From DATMER01 sp040349255 (GTDB taxonomy: Bacteria > Acidobacteriota > Thermoanaerobaculia > Multivoradales > UBA5704), in the NCBI GenBank assembly GCA_040349255.1, contig JBEQUE010000017.1, positions 1-64,000 on the forward strand: DNA of 64,000 nucleotides. The letters are read 5' to 3'. Positions 1 to 8,633 of this stretch are shown one piece after another (positions within the stretch are counted from its first letter, which is position 1; each line of letters begins with the position of its first letter). The notes under the pieces are model-generated. The model saw only the letters and a program-made list of their open reading frames with translations. It made no database searches and was not told where the DNA came from. A program made the translations under genes and the position numbers.

Positions 1-1
1 G

Positions 2-1876
2 CTGCTCGGGCAGTGCGCGAGCCTCGGCTGCCGGCCGGAGAGCGAGGCCTACGCCCGCATGCAGCTCGCCTGGCTCACCCTCCTGCATGCGGACGCCACG
101 CCGGAGCAGCTCGAGACCGCGCGCTCCGGTCTGCGGGCGGCGATGTCTGCGGTCCCCATCGAGCGCGACCCCTACGAGGCCGCGAACCAGCGGATCAACC
201 TGGCCTACCTGGACCTGCGCACCGGCCGCGATCCGCGGGCGCTGATCCAGGCGGCGCGTCGCATCGCCGCGTCCCCAGGGACCGGGAGCGGCGGGCGGCG
301 GACGCTCGACAACTGGAGCTCGCTGCTTGCCGGGCTCGCGGCGGTCGAGCGGGGCGAGCCGCGGACCGCGCTCGCCGAGTGCGGCTCGATCGGGACGGAG
401 GACCCGCAGCTCGAAGCCGCGCGGCTGAGCTGCGAGGGGCGGGCGCACCGGCTGGCCGGCGACCTCCCGGCGGCCGCGCGCGCGTTCGACGCCGCCCTGG
501 TCCAGCACGGCCGCATCGCCGCGGGCCTCGACCAGCGCCTGCCGCTCGGCCCCGGCGAGCGCGCCGAGGACTTCGCCCGCGCCGCGCGCGTCGCCGTCGA
601 GCGTGGCGATCCAGGCGGCGCGTGGAGACTGCTCCTGCTGCTGGACTCGCTGAGCGCGCAGGAGCGCGAACGGGAGAGCTGCCGGGCGCTCGCGCGCGGC
701 GCCGATGCGCGACGCTGGGCCGATCTGGACAAGGAATCCGACGGCCTGCTCCGCGAGCTGGCCGCGCTGCCGCGGGTGGCGTCGAGCAACCGGGAGCGCC
801 AGGCCGCCGCGCTCCGGGTGGCGCTGGAGGAGAGGCTGCGCCGGCTCTGGCGCGAGTGGCCGGGCTGCGCTGCGCCCGCGACGCCCGACGACCGCGGCGT
901 GGGCTTCCGCGCCTTTGCGGTGGAGGACGAGGTCGTGCTCCTGCATCGGGACGCCGGCGGCCGGGTCGAGGTCGAGCGCCGGACGCGTCTGCCTCGGCGG
1001 CAGCGGCTGGCGGCGCTCCAGGCGATCGCCGCCGAGGTCGAGGCCGGGAGAGGAGATCAGGCAAGGTGGCGCTCCCTGTGCGAGCCGATTGCCCGGGCGG
1101 TCCTGCCCCGGAGCCTCGAGAGACTGGGGCCGGTGACGACCTTCGCGCTGCACGGATCGCTCCAGCTCATCCCGCTGGCGGCGATGCCTCTTCCTTCGGG
1201 ACGATGGCTGGGCGACCTGACGTCCGTGGCCCTGTACACCGCGGGCGCCCATTCGGCGGTGGGAGGAGAAGGCGCGGCGCGTCCCGTGCTCGTGGTCGAT
1301 CCGACCGGCGACCTGGCCGGCGCCGAGCGCTCGCTTTCCATCTATCGGAGCCTGTTTCCGGGCGGCCGGATCCTGCGCGGCGGGGACGCCACGCGGGCCG
1401 CCGTACGCGGGGCGCTGGCGCAGGCCGAGTGGCTGCACGTGGACGCGCACGCGAGCTACGACCCGGTGTTCCCGGAGATGTCGCGGCTCCTGCTCGCCGA
1501 CGGCGATCTCGGCCTGATCGAGTGGTCGCGGCTGCCGGCTCCGAGACGGTTCGCGAACCTGAGCGGCTGCCGGACCGCGAGCTGGCCGGTGACCGCGGAC
1601 AGCGGCCAGTACGGCCTCGGCGGTCTCCTGGCGCGGCTCGGCGCGGGCTGGGTGGTGGCGACCCGCGGCCCGATCCCGGACGGCGCCGCCCATCTCTACA
1701 ACGAGGCGTTCTACCGGGCGATCGCCCGGGGGCGGACGGTGCCGGAGGCGCACGCGGCCGGGCTCGCGGCGGTGCGCGCGGGCCATCCGCCTCAGGTCTG
1801 GGGCGCCATCCTGCTCCTCCGGTCCGCCGCGGAGGAAGGGGGGCAAAACACCGCGCGGACGACTCCTACAAGGTGA
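2..1876 (+). CDS. CHAT-domain protease with TPR-like N-terminus (5' partial)
   Basis: The reading frame is open to the left edge, so the true start lies before the window; the first internal ATG is at 59. The N-terminal half is alpha-helical and TPR-like, with repeated Ala/Leu/Arg-rich helices. The C-terminal third is a CHAT (caspase HetF-associated with TPRs) peptidase domain: the catalytic His sits in VDAHASYD (codon 1448-1450) and the catalytic Cys in LSGCRTAS (codon 1568-1570), followed by the conserved glycine-rich GGLLARLGAGWVVATRG strand. There is no signal peptide in the visible part. The stop overlaps the next start (TGATG), so the gene is translationally coupled to an anti-sigma-like protein and then a subtilase-like protein. 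CHAT proteins in such sets usually act as regulated proteases; the substrate is unknown. Confidence 0.85.
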   Translation: MLGQCASLGCRPESEAYARMQLAWLTLLHADATPEQLETARSGLRAAMSAVPIERDPYEAANQRINLAYLDLRTGRDPRALIQAARRIAASPGTGSGGRRTLDNWSSLLAGLAAVERGEPRTALAECGSIGTEDPQLEAARLSCEGRAHRLAGDLPAAARAFDAALVQHGRIAAGLDQRLPLGPGERAEDFARAARVAVERGDPGGAWRLLLLLDSLSAQERERESCRALARGADARRWADLDKESDGLLRELAALPRVASSNRERQAAALRVALEERLRRLWREWPGCAAPATPDDRGVGFRAFAVEDEVVLLHRDAGGRVEVERRTRLPRRQRLAALQAIAAEVEAGRGDQARWRSLCEPIARAVLPRSLERLGPVTTFALHGSLQLIPLAAMPLPSGRWLGDLTSVALYTAGAHSAVGGEGAARPVLVVDPTGDLAGAERSLSIYRSLFPGGRILRGGDATRAAVRGALAQAEWLHVDAHASYDPVFPEMSRLLLADGDLGLIEWSRLPAPRRFANLSGCRTASWPVTADSGQYGLGGLLARLGAGWVVATRGPIPDGAAHLYNEAFYRAIARGRTVPEAHAAGLAAVRAGHPPQVWGAILLLRSAAEEGGQNTARTTPTR

Positions 1877-2661
1877 TGAGCGACCAACCGCAGGACCCGA
1901 ACGACGTCGAGCGGCTCCTCCGCGCGCTGGCAGCCGAGGATCTGGACGACGGGCTCCCGGCTCCCGACGACGAACGGCTGCGCGCCTGGCGCGAAGGCCG
2001 GCTGTCCGAGGACGAGGCGCGGGAGCTCGAAGGGCTGCTGGCGCGGAGCGCCGCGGGCCGCCGCCGGCTGCTCGGGATCGCCGGCGTTGCGGGTGTCGAC
2101 CGAAGCCTGCCGCTGCGCCGGGTGAGGAAGGCCGTGCTCGACGGCGCGCGCCCGGACCGCAATCGGTCCTGGCGCACGGTGGCGGCCATCGCGGCCATGC
2201 TCGTGCTGGCGGTGATCGGCGTCTTCCTGCGCCAGCCCGTGCTGCCCGAGGGGCTCGCCTACGACGTGTCGGGGCGGGGCCTGGCAGACGTGCGGTCGGA
2301 GGGTGAGACGACGGCCGAGGTCCGGGCCTACCCGGGCACGACCGTGCGCATCGTCCTTCGGCCTCAGGGCGACAGCCCGTCCGGCCTCTCGTTCGCGCTG
2401 TTCCGCCGCGAGGACGGCGGGCTGCGGCGCGTGCGGGAGCCGGAGGAGGTGCGCCTGGAAGCCGAGCGCGGCAGCGCGACCTTCTCGGGCATCGCCTCGC
2501 GGGTGCTCGGCACCGAGACTCCCGGGCGCCACGAGGTCTACGTCGTGGTCTCGGCCTCGAAGCGGATCCCGGCGCGCGTGGAGAATCCTGAGGACCTGCG
2601 GTCCTCCGGTCGGCTCATCTATCCGATGACCATCACCTTGCTGCCGGAGAGCCTGCCATGA
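1876..2661 (+). CDS. Anti-sigma-factor-like single-pass membrane protein
   Basis: 261 residues. The N-terminal cytoplasmic part is acidic and helical (LRAWREGRLSEDEARELEG), as in anti-sigma factor N-domains, but it lacks the His-Cys zinc motif. One transmembrane helix lies near residues 100-118 (AAIAAMLVLAVIGVF). The C-terminal region of about 140 residues would be outside the membrane and looks beta-rich. The ATG overlaps the upstream CHAT stop, and its own stop overlaps the downstream start (ATGA), so all three genes are probably made together. It may tether or regulate the CHAT protein or a sigma factor encoded upstream of the window. That role is inferred from layout only. Confidence 0.6.
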   Translation: MSDQPQDPNDVERLLRALAAEDLDDGLPAPDDERLRAWREGRLSEDEARELEGLLARSAAGRRRLLGIAGVAGVDRSLPLRRVRKAVLDGARPDRNRSWRTVAAIAAMLVLAVIGVFLRQPVLPEGLAYDVSGRGLADVRSEGETTAEVRAYPGTTVRIVLRPQGDSPSGLSFALFRREDGGLRRVREPEEVRLEAERGSATFSGIASRVLGTETPGRHEVYVVVSASKRIPARVENPEDLRSSGRLIYPMTITLLPESLP

Positions 2662-4148
2662 ACGTTCGAAGACTGTTTGTCGTCCTGATGTTTCTTTGTA
2701 CCCGGGTTGTCGTTGCCGATCCCATTTCATGGCTCCAGCTCCCGTCCGGCTGCGCGGTGGAGCCGTCCGACGTCGAGAGCTTGGAAGCGCAGGTCGTCCC
2801 CTGCGGCGGCGCCGGCTCCTTCGTGCTCGGCGGTCCGGGCCTGACCTACGACGGCCATTGCCCGTGGCTCGACAAGGGAGAGGAGACGCCGGCCCTCATC
2901 CCGGCCGAACCGGAGCCGCGCCTCTCGCCCTCCTTTCCCTGCTTCGATGGGAGCTGCCTGGTCCGCTCGGGCCTGCCGTGGGTGGCGGTGCTCGACTGGC
3001 GGACGCCGCACGGCTGGAGCGTGGCCGCCACGATCCGCGAGGCCTCGGACGAGCGGGTGGACATCCGGCTCTTCGACTTGGCCGAGGTCGGCGCGATCGA
3101 GGCCCGGCTGCCGTCCGCGTCCGACGTCCACGTGCTCGTCCAGCTCTGCGCCGTCGCCGAGGCGGTGGAGAACGGGGACCGGCCGCTCGCCGTGAACATG
3201 AGCTTCGGCCGGCTCCCGGAGACGCCGACCGACCTGGGCAACGCGGTCGGCCGCGTGCTCTCCTACCTGAAGGACGAGGAGGGGATCGTCACCGTGGCGG
3301 CGGCGGGCAACCACCACGAGATGCTCTTCCCGGCTTCGGTGCCGGGCGTCATCCCGGCCGGCGCGCTCGACCTGGCCTGGCTCGGCCTGACCGGCGAGGT
3401 GAGGCCCTCGGCCCAGACGCCTCCCGACGCGAAGGCCCTGGTGCTGGGATACGGGCTCTATCTCTCCGGAGAAGAAGAGACTTGGCCGGCGCCTCCGGGC
3501 AGCTCCTACGCCGCTGCAATGTTCACCGGCTGGCTGGCCGGCACCCTGGCCGACGCCGACAGCGCTCCTGTCCTCAAGGGAAAACGATGGGAGCCGGTCC
3601 TGGAAGGCAAGGACGTCGCGCTGGCGCTGGACGGCGTTCCCTTGCCTGGCTCCGACCTCGCTGGCCCGAGCCGTTTCTTCGAGCGAGCGATGGGCGAGGC
3701 CCCGGCTCCCGGCGAAAAGGGGGCCTATGCGACCCTGCGGCTGGACGGCCCCGCGCCGACGCTGCCCGAATACTCCGTGCTCCACGCCGACAGCGGCAAC
3801 GGTCCGCAGCCCGGCGTGAACCCCTGCGTGCCCTGCCACGGCAGCGGCGAGTCCGGGGCGGTGGAGAGCAGCAGCTCCATCTTCGTGGACCTCTCCTGGT
3901 CGGCCGGCCTGCCGGACGGCACCGAGATGGTCGCGGTGCTGCTGCGTGTCGGCGGCCAGGTCTACGCCTTCGAAGGCTCCCGCGATCCGGACCTGATGAA
4001 CGCCATGGCCGCCGGCCAGGTCGAGGGTCTGATCCTCGACGAGGTCGGCGGCATCCTGGCGCCCGGCGAGCAGGCCTCGCTCGTGCTGGTGGTCAACGTC
4101 GGCGGCACCTCGTACTGGCACGAGGTGCCGCTCAACCTCCATCCTTAG
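2658..4148 (+). CDS. Exported subtilisin-like (S8) serine peptidase, compact form
   Basis: 496 residues with a signal peptide (about residues 1-20, cleavage near VVVA-D). An S8 fold is recognisable: Asp113 in WVAVLDW, His118 in TPHGWSVAATI, the strand LAVNMSFG (about 178-184), the oxyanion Asn218 in VTVAAAGN, and the nucleophile Ser283 in PGSSYAAAMFTG. Asp and His are only five residues apart, whereas subtilases normally have about 30 or more residues between them, so a loop and helix have collapsed. After the peptidase domain there is a CVPCH sequence (Cys390-Cys393-His394), which has the form of a c-type haem site, and then a beta-rich tail. It is the last gene of the overlapping trio that starts with the CHAT protein. 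It meets the next gene tail to tail with a 2-bp gap. Confidence 0.7.
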   Translation: MNVRRLFVVLMFLCTRVVVADPISWLQLPSGCAVEPSDVESLEAQVVPCGGAGSFVLGGPGLTYDGHCPWLDKGEETPALIPAEPEPRLSPSFPCFDGSCLVRSGLPWVAVLDWRTPHGWSVAATIREASDERVDIRLFDLAEVGAIEARLPSASDVHVLVQLCAVAEAVENGDRPLAVNMSFGRLPETPTDLGNAVGRVLSYLKDEEGIVTVAAAGNHHEMLFPASVPGVIPAGALDLAWLGLTGEVRPSAQTPPDAKALVLGYGLYLSGEEETWPAPPGSSYAAAMFTGWLAGTLADADSAPVLKGKRWEPVLEGKDVALALDGVPLPGSDLAGPSRFFERAMGEAPAPGEKGAYATLRLDGPAPTLPEYSVLHADSGNGPQPGVNPCVPCHGSGESGAVESSSSIFVDLSWSAGLPDGTEMVAVLLRVGGQVYAFEGSRDPDLMNAMAAGQVEGLILDEVGGILAPGEQASLVLVVNVGGTSYWHEVPLNLHP

Positions 4149-4150
4149 CC

Positions 4151-7100
4151 TTACGGGATCACGAACTCCGTGCCGTCGCCGATCGAGCCGCTGCCGCCGA
4201 TCTTCCGGTTGTCGTTGCCCGGCGTGGCGTAGGGCAGGTCGATCGACCACACGTTGAAGTGGGTGCCCGAGGCGATCCCGCCGCTCGGGTAGAAGTCGAA
4301 GTAGTGCGCCGTGCCGCCGAGGCAGGCGCTGTTGATCGCGGCCACGGAGCCGATGAAGGCGCCCGAGGTGCCGATGTACGTGCCGGAGGTGGTGTAGACG
4401 TCCACGCGGTTGCTCTGGGTCGGGTAGTCCGGATCGCAGGCCCAGCCCCAGATGTGCTGGTTGTTGTAGCCGTCCACCCAGCCCTTGGCCGGGTAGTTCT
4501 GGAGCACGCCGCTGGTCACGTTGACGACCCCCGCGTTGGCGCCGGCGGCGTAGCCGTAGCCGTTCTGGGTGGGGGTCGTCTGGCCGTCCTTCACCCAGGC
4601 GTAGATCTCCCAGCTCCCGGTCTCGTTCGAGGCCGGGGTCCAGGAGAGGTCGTTGCTCACCTGCCAGTTGGGCGAATTCACGCTCGGGATCCAGCCGGCG
4701 GTCCCGCTCCCGACCGGGCGGCGGAACAGCGCGTAGCGGGCGGTCCCCGGGTCGCCGCCGGTCCTCGTGGCCGTCCAGTGGAGCTCCGTGCCGGTGCTCG
4801 CGGACGACGGGCTCGGCGTGATGGCGAGGCTCGGCTGCGAGTAGCAGTGGCCGTACTTGCGGGTGGCGTTGGTCCTGAGGACGAGGTCGTAGCTGTTGCC
4901 CTGAGGATAGTTGCCGGACTTGAGGATGTCGCCCGGCAGGTAGGTGTTCGACGGGTAGATCGTGGTGACCGCCTGGCCCCCGGCCGCGGGCCCGGTCCAC
5001 GGATCCTGCACGAAATCGATGTCCGTCATCCGGCCGTTGACCCAGTCGATGTCGTCCTGGGTGGGGGTGGGGGGGCCGCTCGACCAGCTTGCGAAGTGCC
5101 ACTTGCGGTTGTCGCGCGTGCACTCGCAGCCGTTGGCCGTGGGGCCGAACAGGATGCAGGCGATCACCTGGTCGGCGATGCCGTTGGCGATCTCCGACGC
5201 GACGCCGTCGCAGTCCATGGGGCACGGCAGGGGCAGGAAGCCGCCGCAGAACGTGGCCTTGCACACCAGGACGGCGTTCTTCAGCTTGTTCATGCCCAGG
5301 ACCGTCTTGCGGATCGCCCCAAAGGCCTGGAAGGCCGCGTTCTTCATCTTGTCCGTCGTCACGGTCGTCCGCGAGACGGGCGTCGGGAGGCAGCTCATGA
5401 TCGACGAGGCGCAGTTGGTCCCCGGCTTGCCGTTGTTCAGCCGGGACATCCCCTTGGCGTCGTCGAGCAGGGAGTTGAGCGAGTAGTAGTCGTTGCGCGC
5501 CAGCATGCCGTTGGCGACCTGCTCGCCCGCGGAGCGGCTGACCGGGAGGATGAGCTTGCGTCGCGCGATCGAGTCCTGCCAGAAGAGGCCTCCGTCCCCG
5601 TCCGTCTCCGTCACCATGTCCGCCGTGTGCATGTTGGGCACGCCGGAGACGAACCCGCCGGAGTCGAGCAGCTTGGAGGGATCGATCTGCGCGGTCTTGC
5701 AGTAGGAGGAGTTCTTGTTGAGCGACAGGACGGCGAGAGCCGCCTCCAGGAGATCGGACGGCCCGGCGGCGTCGGCGAGCGCGTTCATGTTCAGCGCATG
5801 GTGGCGGACCATCTGCTTGTTCTGGTTCGCGCCCGGCGGCTGGGGATCGAGGAACACGCCGACGTGGGTATACGCGGGCGAGCCCGAGGCCACGACGTTG
5901 CCGATCAGGAGCTGGGTCAGCCCCGCCGCCTCGTGCAGCACGACATCGCCCTTGCGCGGCGTATATCCGCTGCAGGTCTGGTACTCCTTGGGGACCGTGA
6001 TCGTCGAGTCGACCACGCACGTCTGGCCGGCGCTGCAACTGTCGCAGCCGATCGGCGTCGGAGCCGGGACCGTCTCGCCGGCGCAGTCGTTCTCGCCGTT
6101 GGCGACCGGCATGGGCGGGGTGTAGCAACTCCCGTTGGCCTGGCAGGTGCCGCGCATGCCGCAGGAGGCGCCGACCTTGACCGTGTAGGTGCAGCTCCCG
6201 TTCGTCGTGTTGCAGGAGCCGAGCGTGTTGTAGCACTCGGTGGGCGGGGTGTTGCAGAAGACCTTCGCGGGCTCGCAGGCGTTCGTCCCGTTGCACACCG
6301 TGGTGGAGCAGGCGTTGCCTCCGCCGCAGGTGATCGTGGTGCCGCCGCAGCTCCCGGCGCCGTTGCAGACGTCGTTGTAGGTGCAGAGCTGGCCGTCGTC
6401 ACAGGTGATGCCCGAGGCCTTGAAGAGATTGGTCGGGCAGGCGGCGGAGGAGCCGGTGCAGGACTCCGCCACGTCGCAGGTCCCGGACGCCGAGCGGCAG
6501 ACGGTCCCCGCCGTCTTGAGCGCGTCGGCCGGGCAGACGAGCCCGTTGGAGGCCGAGTACTGGAGGTCGGCCATGCCGTAGTTCCCGCTCGTGACGAGCC
6601 CGCTGTAGCCGCACGGCTCGGCGGTGCTGGAGGGCCGGTAGCAGGATCCCTCGACGGTCGCGTCCGTGAGGGTGGCCGGCAGGGTCAGGCCCCCGCGATA
6701 GGCGCCGCCGGTCCCCGGCAGGTAGACGGCGACGGAGTAGGAGGTCCCGGCCGAGAGCGCCACCGGCGTGATCGCCGTGTAGGCCCAGGCGTTGGCCGAG
6801 GTCACGGTCGCGCTGGCGAGCACGGCGCCCGTCGAGCGGTTGAACAGGGAGACGGTCCTCGTGCCGTTGAAGAAGCCGCCGAGTGAGGTGACCGTGAGCG
6901 CCTTGTTCGGCGTGAAGGCGTAGCCCACGCTGTAGTCCCCGGGCCCGTCCGTGCTGAGGGTCCCGTCGGTCGGCTGGTACAGCGGCTGCGAGCCGCCGAC
7001 GTAGTACTTGAGGTCCGCCATGCCGTAGTGGGTGCCCGAGACCACGGTGCCGGCGCAAGGCTCCAGGCCGCTCCCGGAGCGATAGCAACTTCCGGTGATC

Positions 7101-7600
7101 GTGGCGTCGGCGAGCGCGCGCGGCGTGGCCACCGTGCCGCTGCGGTAGGCGCCGCCCGAGCCGGCGAGCGAGACGCCGACCGAGTAGGCGGTGCCGGCCG
7201 CCAGGGTGACCGGCGCGATGCTCGTGTAGGCCCAGGCGTTGGCCGAGGTCACCGACGCGCTGGCGAGCACGGCGCCGGTCGACCGGTTGAACAGTTGGAC
7301 CGTCTTGGTGCCGTTGAACAGGCCGCCAAGCGAGGTGATTGTGATCGTCTTGTTCGGCGTGAAGCCGTAGCCCATGGTGTAGTTCCAGGCGGCGCCGACC
7401 TGGAGGGTGCCTTCGGTCGGCGTGTAGAGCGGCGCGCTGGTGGCGACGCAGGTCTCGGCGACGTCGCAGGCTCCGGCTGCCGCGCGGCAGACGTCGCCCG
7501 CGAGCTTGCCGGCGCAGGACTGCGCCGTCGCGTCCCTGGTGCCGAACGCCAGGATCAGGAGAAGGAGGGCGAGCCCCAGGGCTCGGGATGTGCGTTTCAT
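4151..7600 (-). CDS. Large secreted cysteine-rich protein with papain-like (permuted NlpC/P60-type) domain
   Basis: 1149 residues with a signal peptide (about 1-27). Order of parts: a short Cys-rich segment; two tandem DUF4082-like beta modules (about 58-200 and 207-350); a Cys-rich stretch (about 355-500) whose core GTVCRSASGTCDVAESC resembles a disintegrin loop; then RKGDVVLHEA and YTHVGVFLDP (His near residue 578) followed by GTNCASSIMSC (Cys near 730). A His-before-Cys order with the GDVV strand is typical of circularly permuted NlpC/P60 (YiiX-like) peptidases. The C-terminus has an Ig-like segment and a final domain with WGWACDPDYP. It is monocistronic, with its own upstream region at 7601-7892. 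Probably an exported enzyme or adhesin; the substrate is unknown. Confidence 0.6.
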   Translation of the reverse strand: MKRTSRALGLALLLLILAFGTRDATAQSCAGKLAGDVCRAAAGACDVAETCVATSAPLYTPTEGTLQVGAAWNYTMGYGFTPNKTITITSLGGLFNGTKTVQLFNRSTGAVLASASVTSANAWAYTSIAPVTLAAGTAYSVGVSLAGSGGAYRSGTVATPRALADATITGSCYRSGSGLEPCAGTVVSGTHYGMADLKYYVGGSQPLYQPTDGTLSTDGPGDYSVGYAFTPNKALTVTSLGGFFNGTRTVSLFNRSTGAVLASATVTSANAWAYTAITPVALSAGTSYSVAVYLPGTGGAYRGGLTLPATLTDATVEGSCYRPSSTAEPCGYSGLVTSGNYGMADLQYSASNGLVCPADALKTAGTVCRSASGTCDVAESCTGSSAACPTNLFKASGITCDDGQLCTYNDVCNGAGSCGGTTITCGGGNACSTTVCNGTNACEPAKVFCNTPPTECYNTLGSCNTTNGSCTYTVKVGASCGMRGTCQANGSCYTPPMPVANGENDCAGETVPAPTPIGCDSCSAGQTCVVDSTITVPKEYQTCSGYTPRKGDVVLHEAAGLTQLLIGNVVASGSPAYTHVGVFLDPQPPGANQNKQMVRHHALNMNALADAAGPSDLLEAALAVLSLNKNSSYCKTAQIDPSKLLDSGGFVSGVPNMHTADMVTETDGDGGLFWQDSIARRKLILPVSRSAGEQVANGMLARNDYYSLNSLLDDAKGMSRLNNGKPGTNCASSIMSCLPTPVSRTTVTTDKMKNAAFQAFGAIRKTVLGMNKLKNAVLVCKATFCGGFLPLPCPMDCDGVASEIANGIADQVIACILFGPTANGCECTRDNRKWHFASWSSGPPTPTQDDIDWVNGRMTDIDFVQDPWTGPAAGGQAVTTIYPSNTYLPGDILKSGNYPQGNSYDLVLRTNATRKYGHCYSQPSLAITPSPSSASTGTELHWTATRTGGDPGTARYALFRRPVGSGTAGWIPSVNSPNWQVSNDLSWTPASNETGSWEIYAWVKDGQTTPTQNGYGYAAGANAGVVNVTSGVLQNYPAKGWVDGYNNQHIWGWACDPDYPTQSNRVDVYTTSGTYIGTSGAFIGSVAAINSACLGGTAHYFDFYPSGGIASGTHFNVWSIDLPYATPGNDNRKIGGSGSIGDGTEFVIP
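6551..7429 (-). repeat. Tandem duplication of DUF4082-like module inside the secreted protein gene
   Basis: The two copies are 7001-7429 and 6551-6982. Stretches such as the codons for LFNRSTGAVLAS and VTSANAWAY are nearly identical at DNA level in both copies, so the duplication is fairly recent or has been kept uniform by conversion. Confidence 0.8.
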
Positions 7601-7892
7601 GGGTTTGCTCCTTTGGAAGAGGTTCCTCTCTCCACAAAGACCCCGGAAGCCGCCGGCCGTTTACCCGGTTTCCCCGCCGGGCGGGGAGCGTCCGGATCGA
7701 ATTCGCACGATTTCGTCTGCAAGCGGCTCGCGAAAGGACCCCTTGTGTACCTGACTCAATAGAGATGCTTGCCTGACGGGGGGAGGGGGACTCCTGTGAG
7801 AGGCATCGCGGATGCCCTGAGCCGCGGCATGGGCCGCGACCAGGAGCCTGTGTCTCCGGGGATCCTCCTCGGCCTTACTAGGAGATGTCAGA

Positions 7893-8558
7893 ATGATCAA
7901 GTTGAAGCAGGCAGGTATGATGGCGGCGGCCGTGGTTCTGGCGGCCGCCGGTGTGGCTTCCGCTTACATCGCCACCGGCGGTGGACCGTGCAACGTCGGC
8001 CCGAGCGGACCGATCCCGCCGAACTGCACCTATCGCACGCCGCAGCAGATCCACTCGCTGGGTCTCGCCGATCAGGTCGCCTACTCGGCCGAGCACGGCG
8101 GCTTCGTCAACCAGACCAGCCACCAGGGCGGCATCTTCAACGGCACGGTCGAGAGCTTCGATTCGACCGTGATCCTCCACATCGACGGCATCAAGGACTA
8201 CACGGGCGCCACGGCGACCGTGAAGCTGCCGGCCCACTGCGAGACCCACATCGGTCCCCGCGACGTGAAGGCCGACTTCCAGCGCTTCGACACGGCGATG
8301 TACTCGATCCAGGGCGGGGCCAGCGACGAGAACTTCGAGTCCATCAAGATCGTCGGCGGCGAGGCCAACGGCATGCCGAGCCCGGGCTCCACGACCCTGA
8401 CCCGCAACCGCCAGGGCGGCTTCCTGGTCGACAGCACGTTCCAGATGAACTTCCACATCGAGCTCGTCGGCCGCAAGGGCGGCAAGTTCGACGGCGTGAA
8501 CATCTCCGAGGACGGCACGGCCACGGTCAAGGCCTACGCCAACGAGACCGCGAAGTAA
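7893..8558 (+). CDS. Secreted protein of unknown function
   Basis: 221 residues with a clear signal peptide (MIKLKQAGMMAAAVVLAAAG, cleavage around ASA). The start is fixed by an AGGAG site 8 bases upstream. The mature protein is polar, beta-rich and free of membrane segments, with two cysteines near the N-terminus (GPCNVG and PNCTYR). No family was recognised. The gene stands alone between its own upstream region and a GC-rich hairpin at 8569-8599. Confidence 0.75.
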   Translation: MIKLKQAGMMAAAVVLAAAGVASAYIATGGGPCNVGPSGPIPPNCTYRTPQQIHSLGLADQVAYSAEHGGFVNQTSHQGGIFNGTVESFDSTVILHIDGIKDYTGATATVKLPAHCETHIGPRDVKADFQRFDTAMYSIQGGASDENFESIKIVGGEANGMPSPGSTTLTRNRQGGFLVDSTFQMNFHIELVGRKGGKFDGVNISEDGTATVKAYANETAK

Positions 8559-8568
8559 GAACGCGAAC

Positions 8569-8599
8569 GGGGCCGGGCCGCAGGACCGCGCCCGGCTCC
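8569..8599 (+). terminator. GC-rich stem-loop, probable terminator
   Basis: GGGGCCGGGC (8569-8578) pairs with GCCCGGCTCC (8590-8599) over 10 bp with one G-T pair and an 11-nt loop, directly after the stop of the secreted protein. There is no long T run. Confidence 0.45.
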
Positions 8600-8620
8600 C
8601 GTCCGTCCTCTCTCAGGCGA

Positions 8621-8626
8621 TAGACT
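8621..8626 (+). promoter_or_regulatory. -10 element TAGACT, predicted leaderless start
   Basis: TAGACT ends 7 bases before the GTG start at 8634. Transcription would begin at or next to the start codon, which fits the absence of any Shine-Dalgarno sequence. Similar hexamers occur before other genes here (24780, 60622). Confidence 0.4.
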
Positions 8627-8633
8627 TCCACCG

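Noticed and set aside
2696..6886. Very long open frame on the plus strand (about 1400 codons) opposite and beside real genes
   Set aside because: It lacks a start site and recognisable domains, is Arg/Gly/Ala-rich, and arises from extreme G+C content opposite the secreted protein gene.
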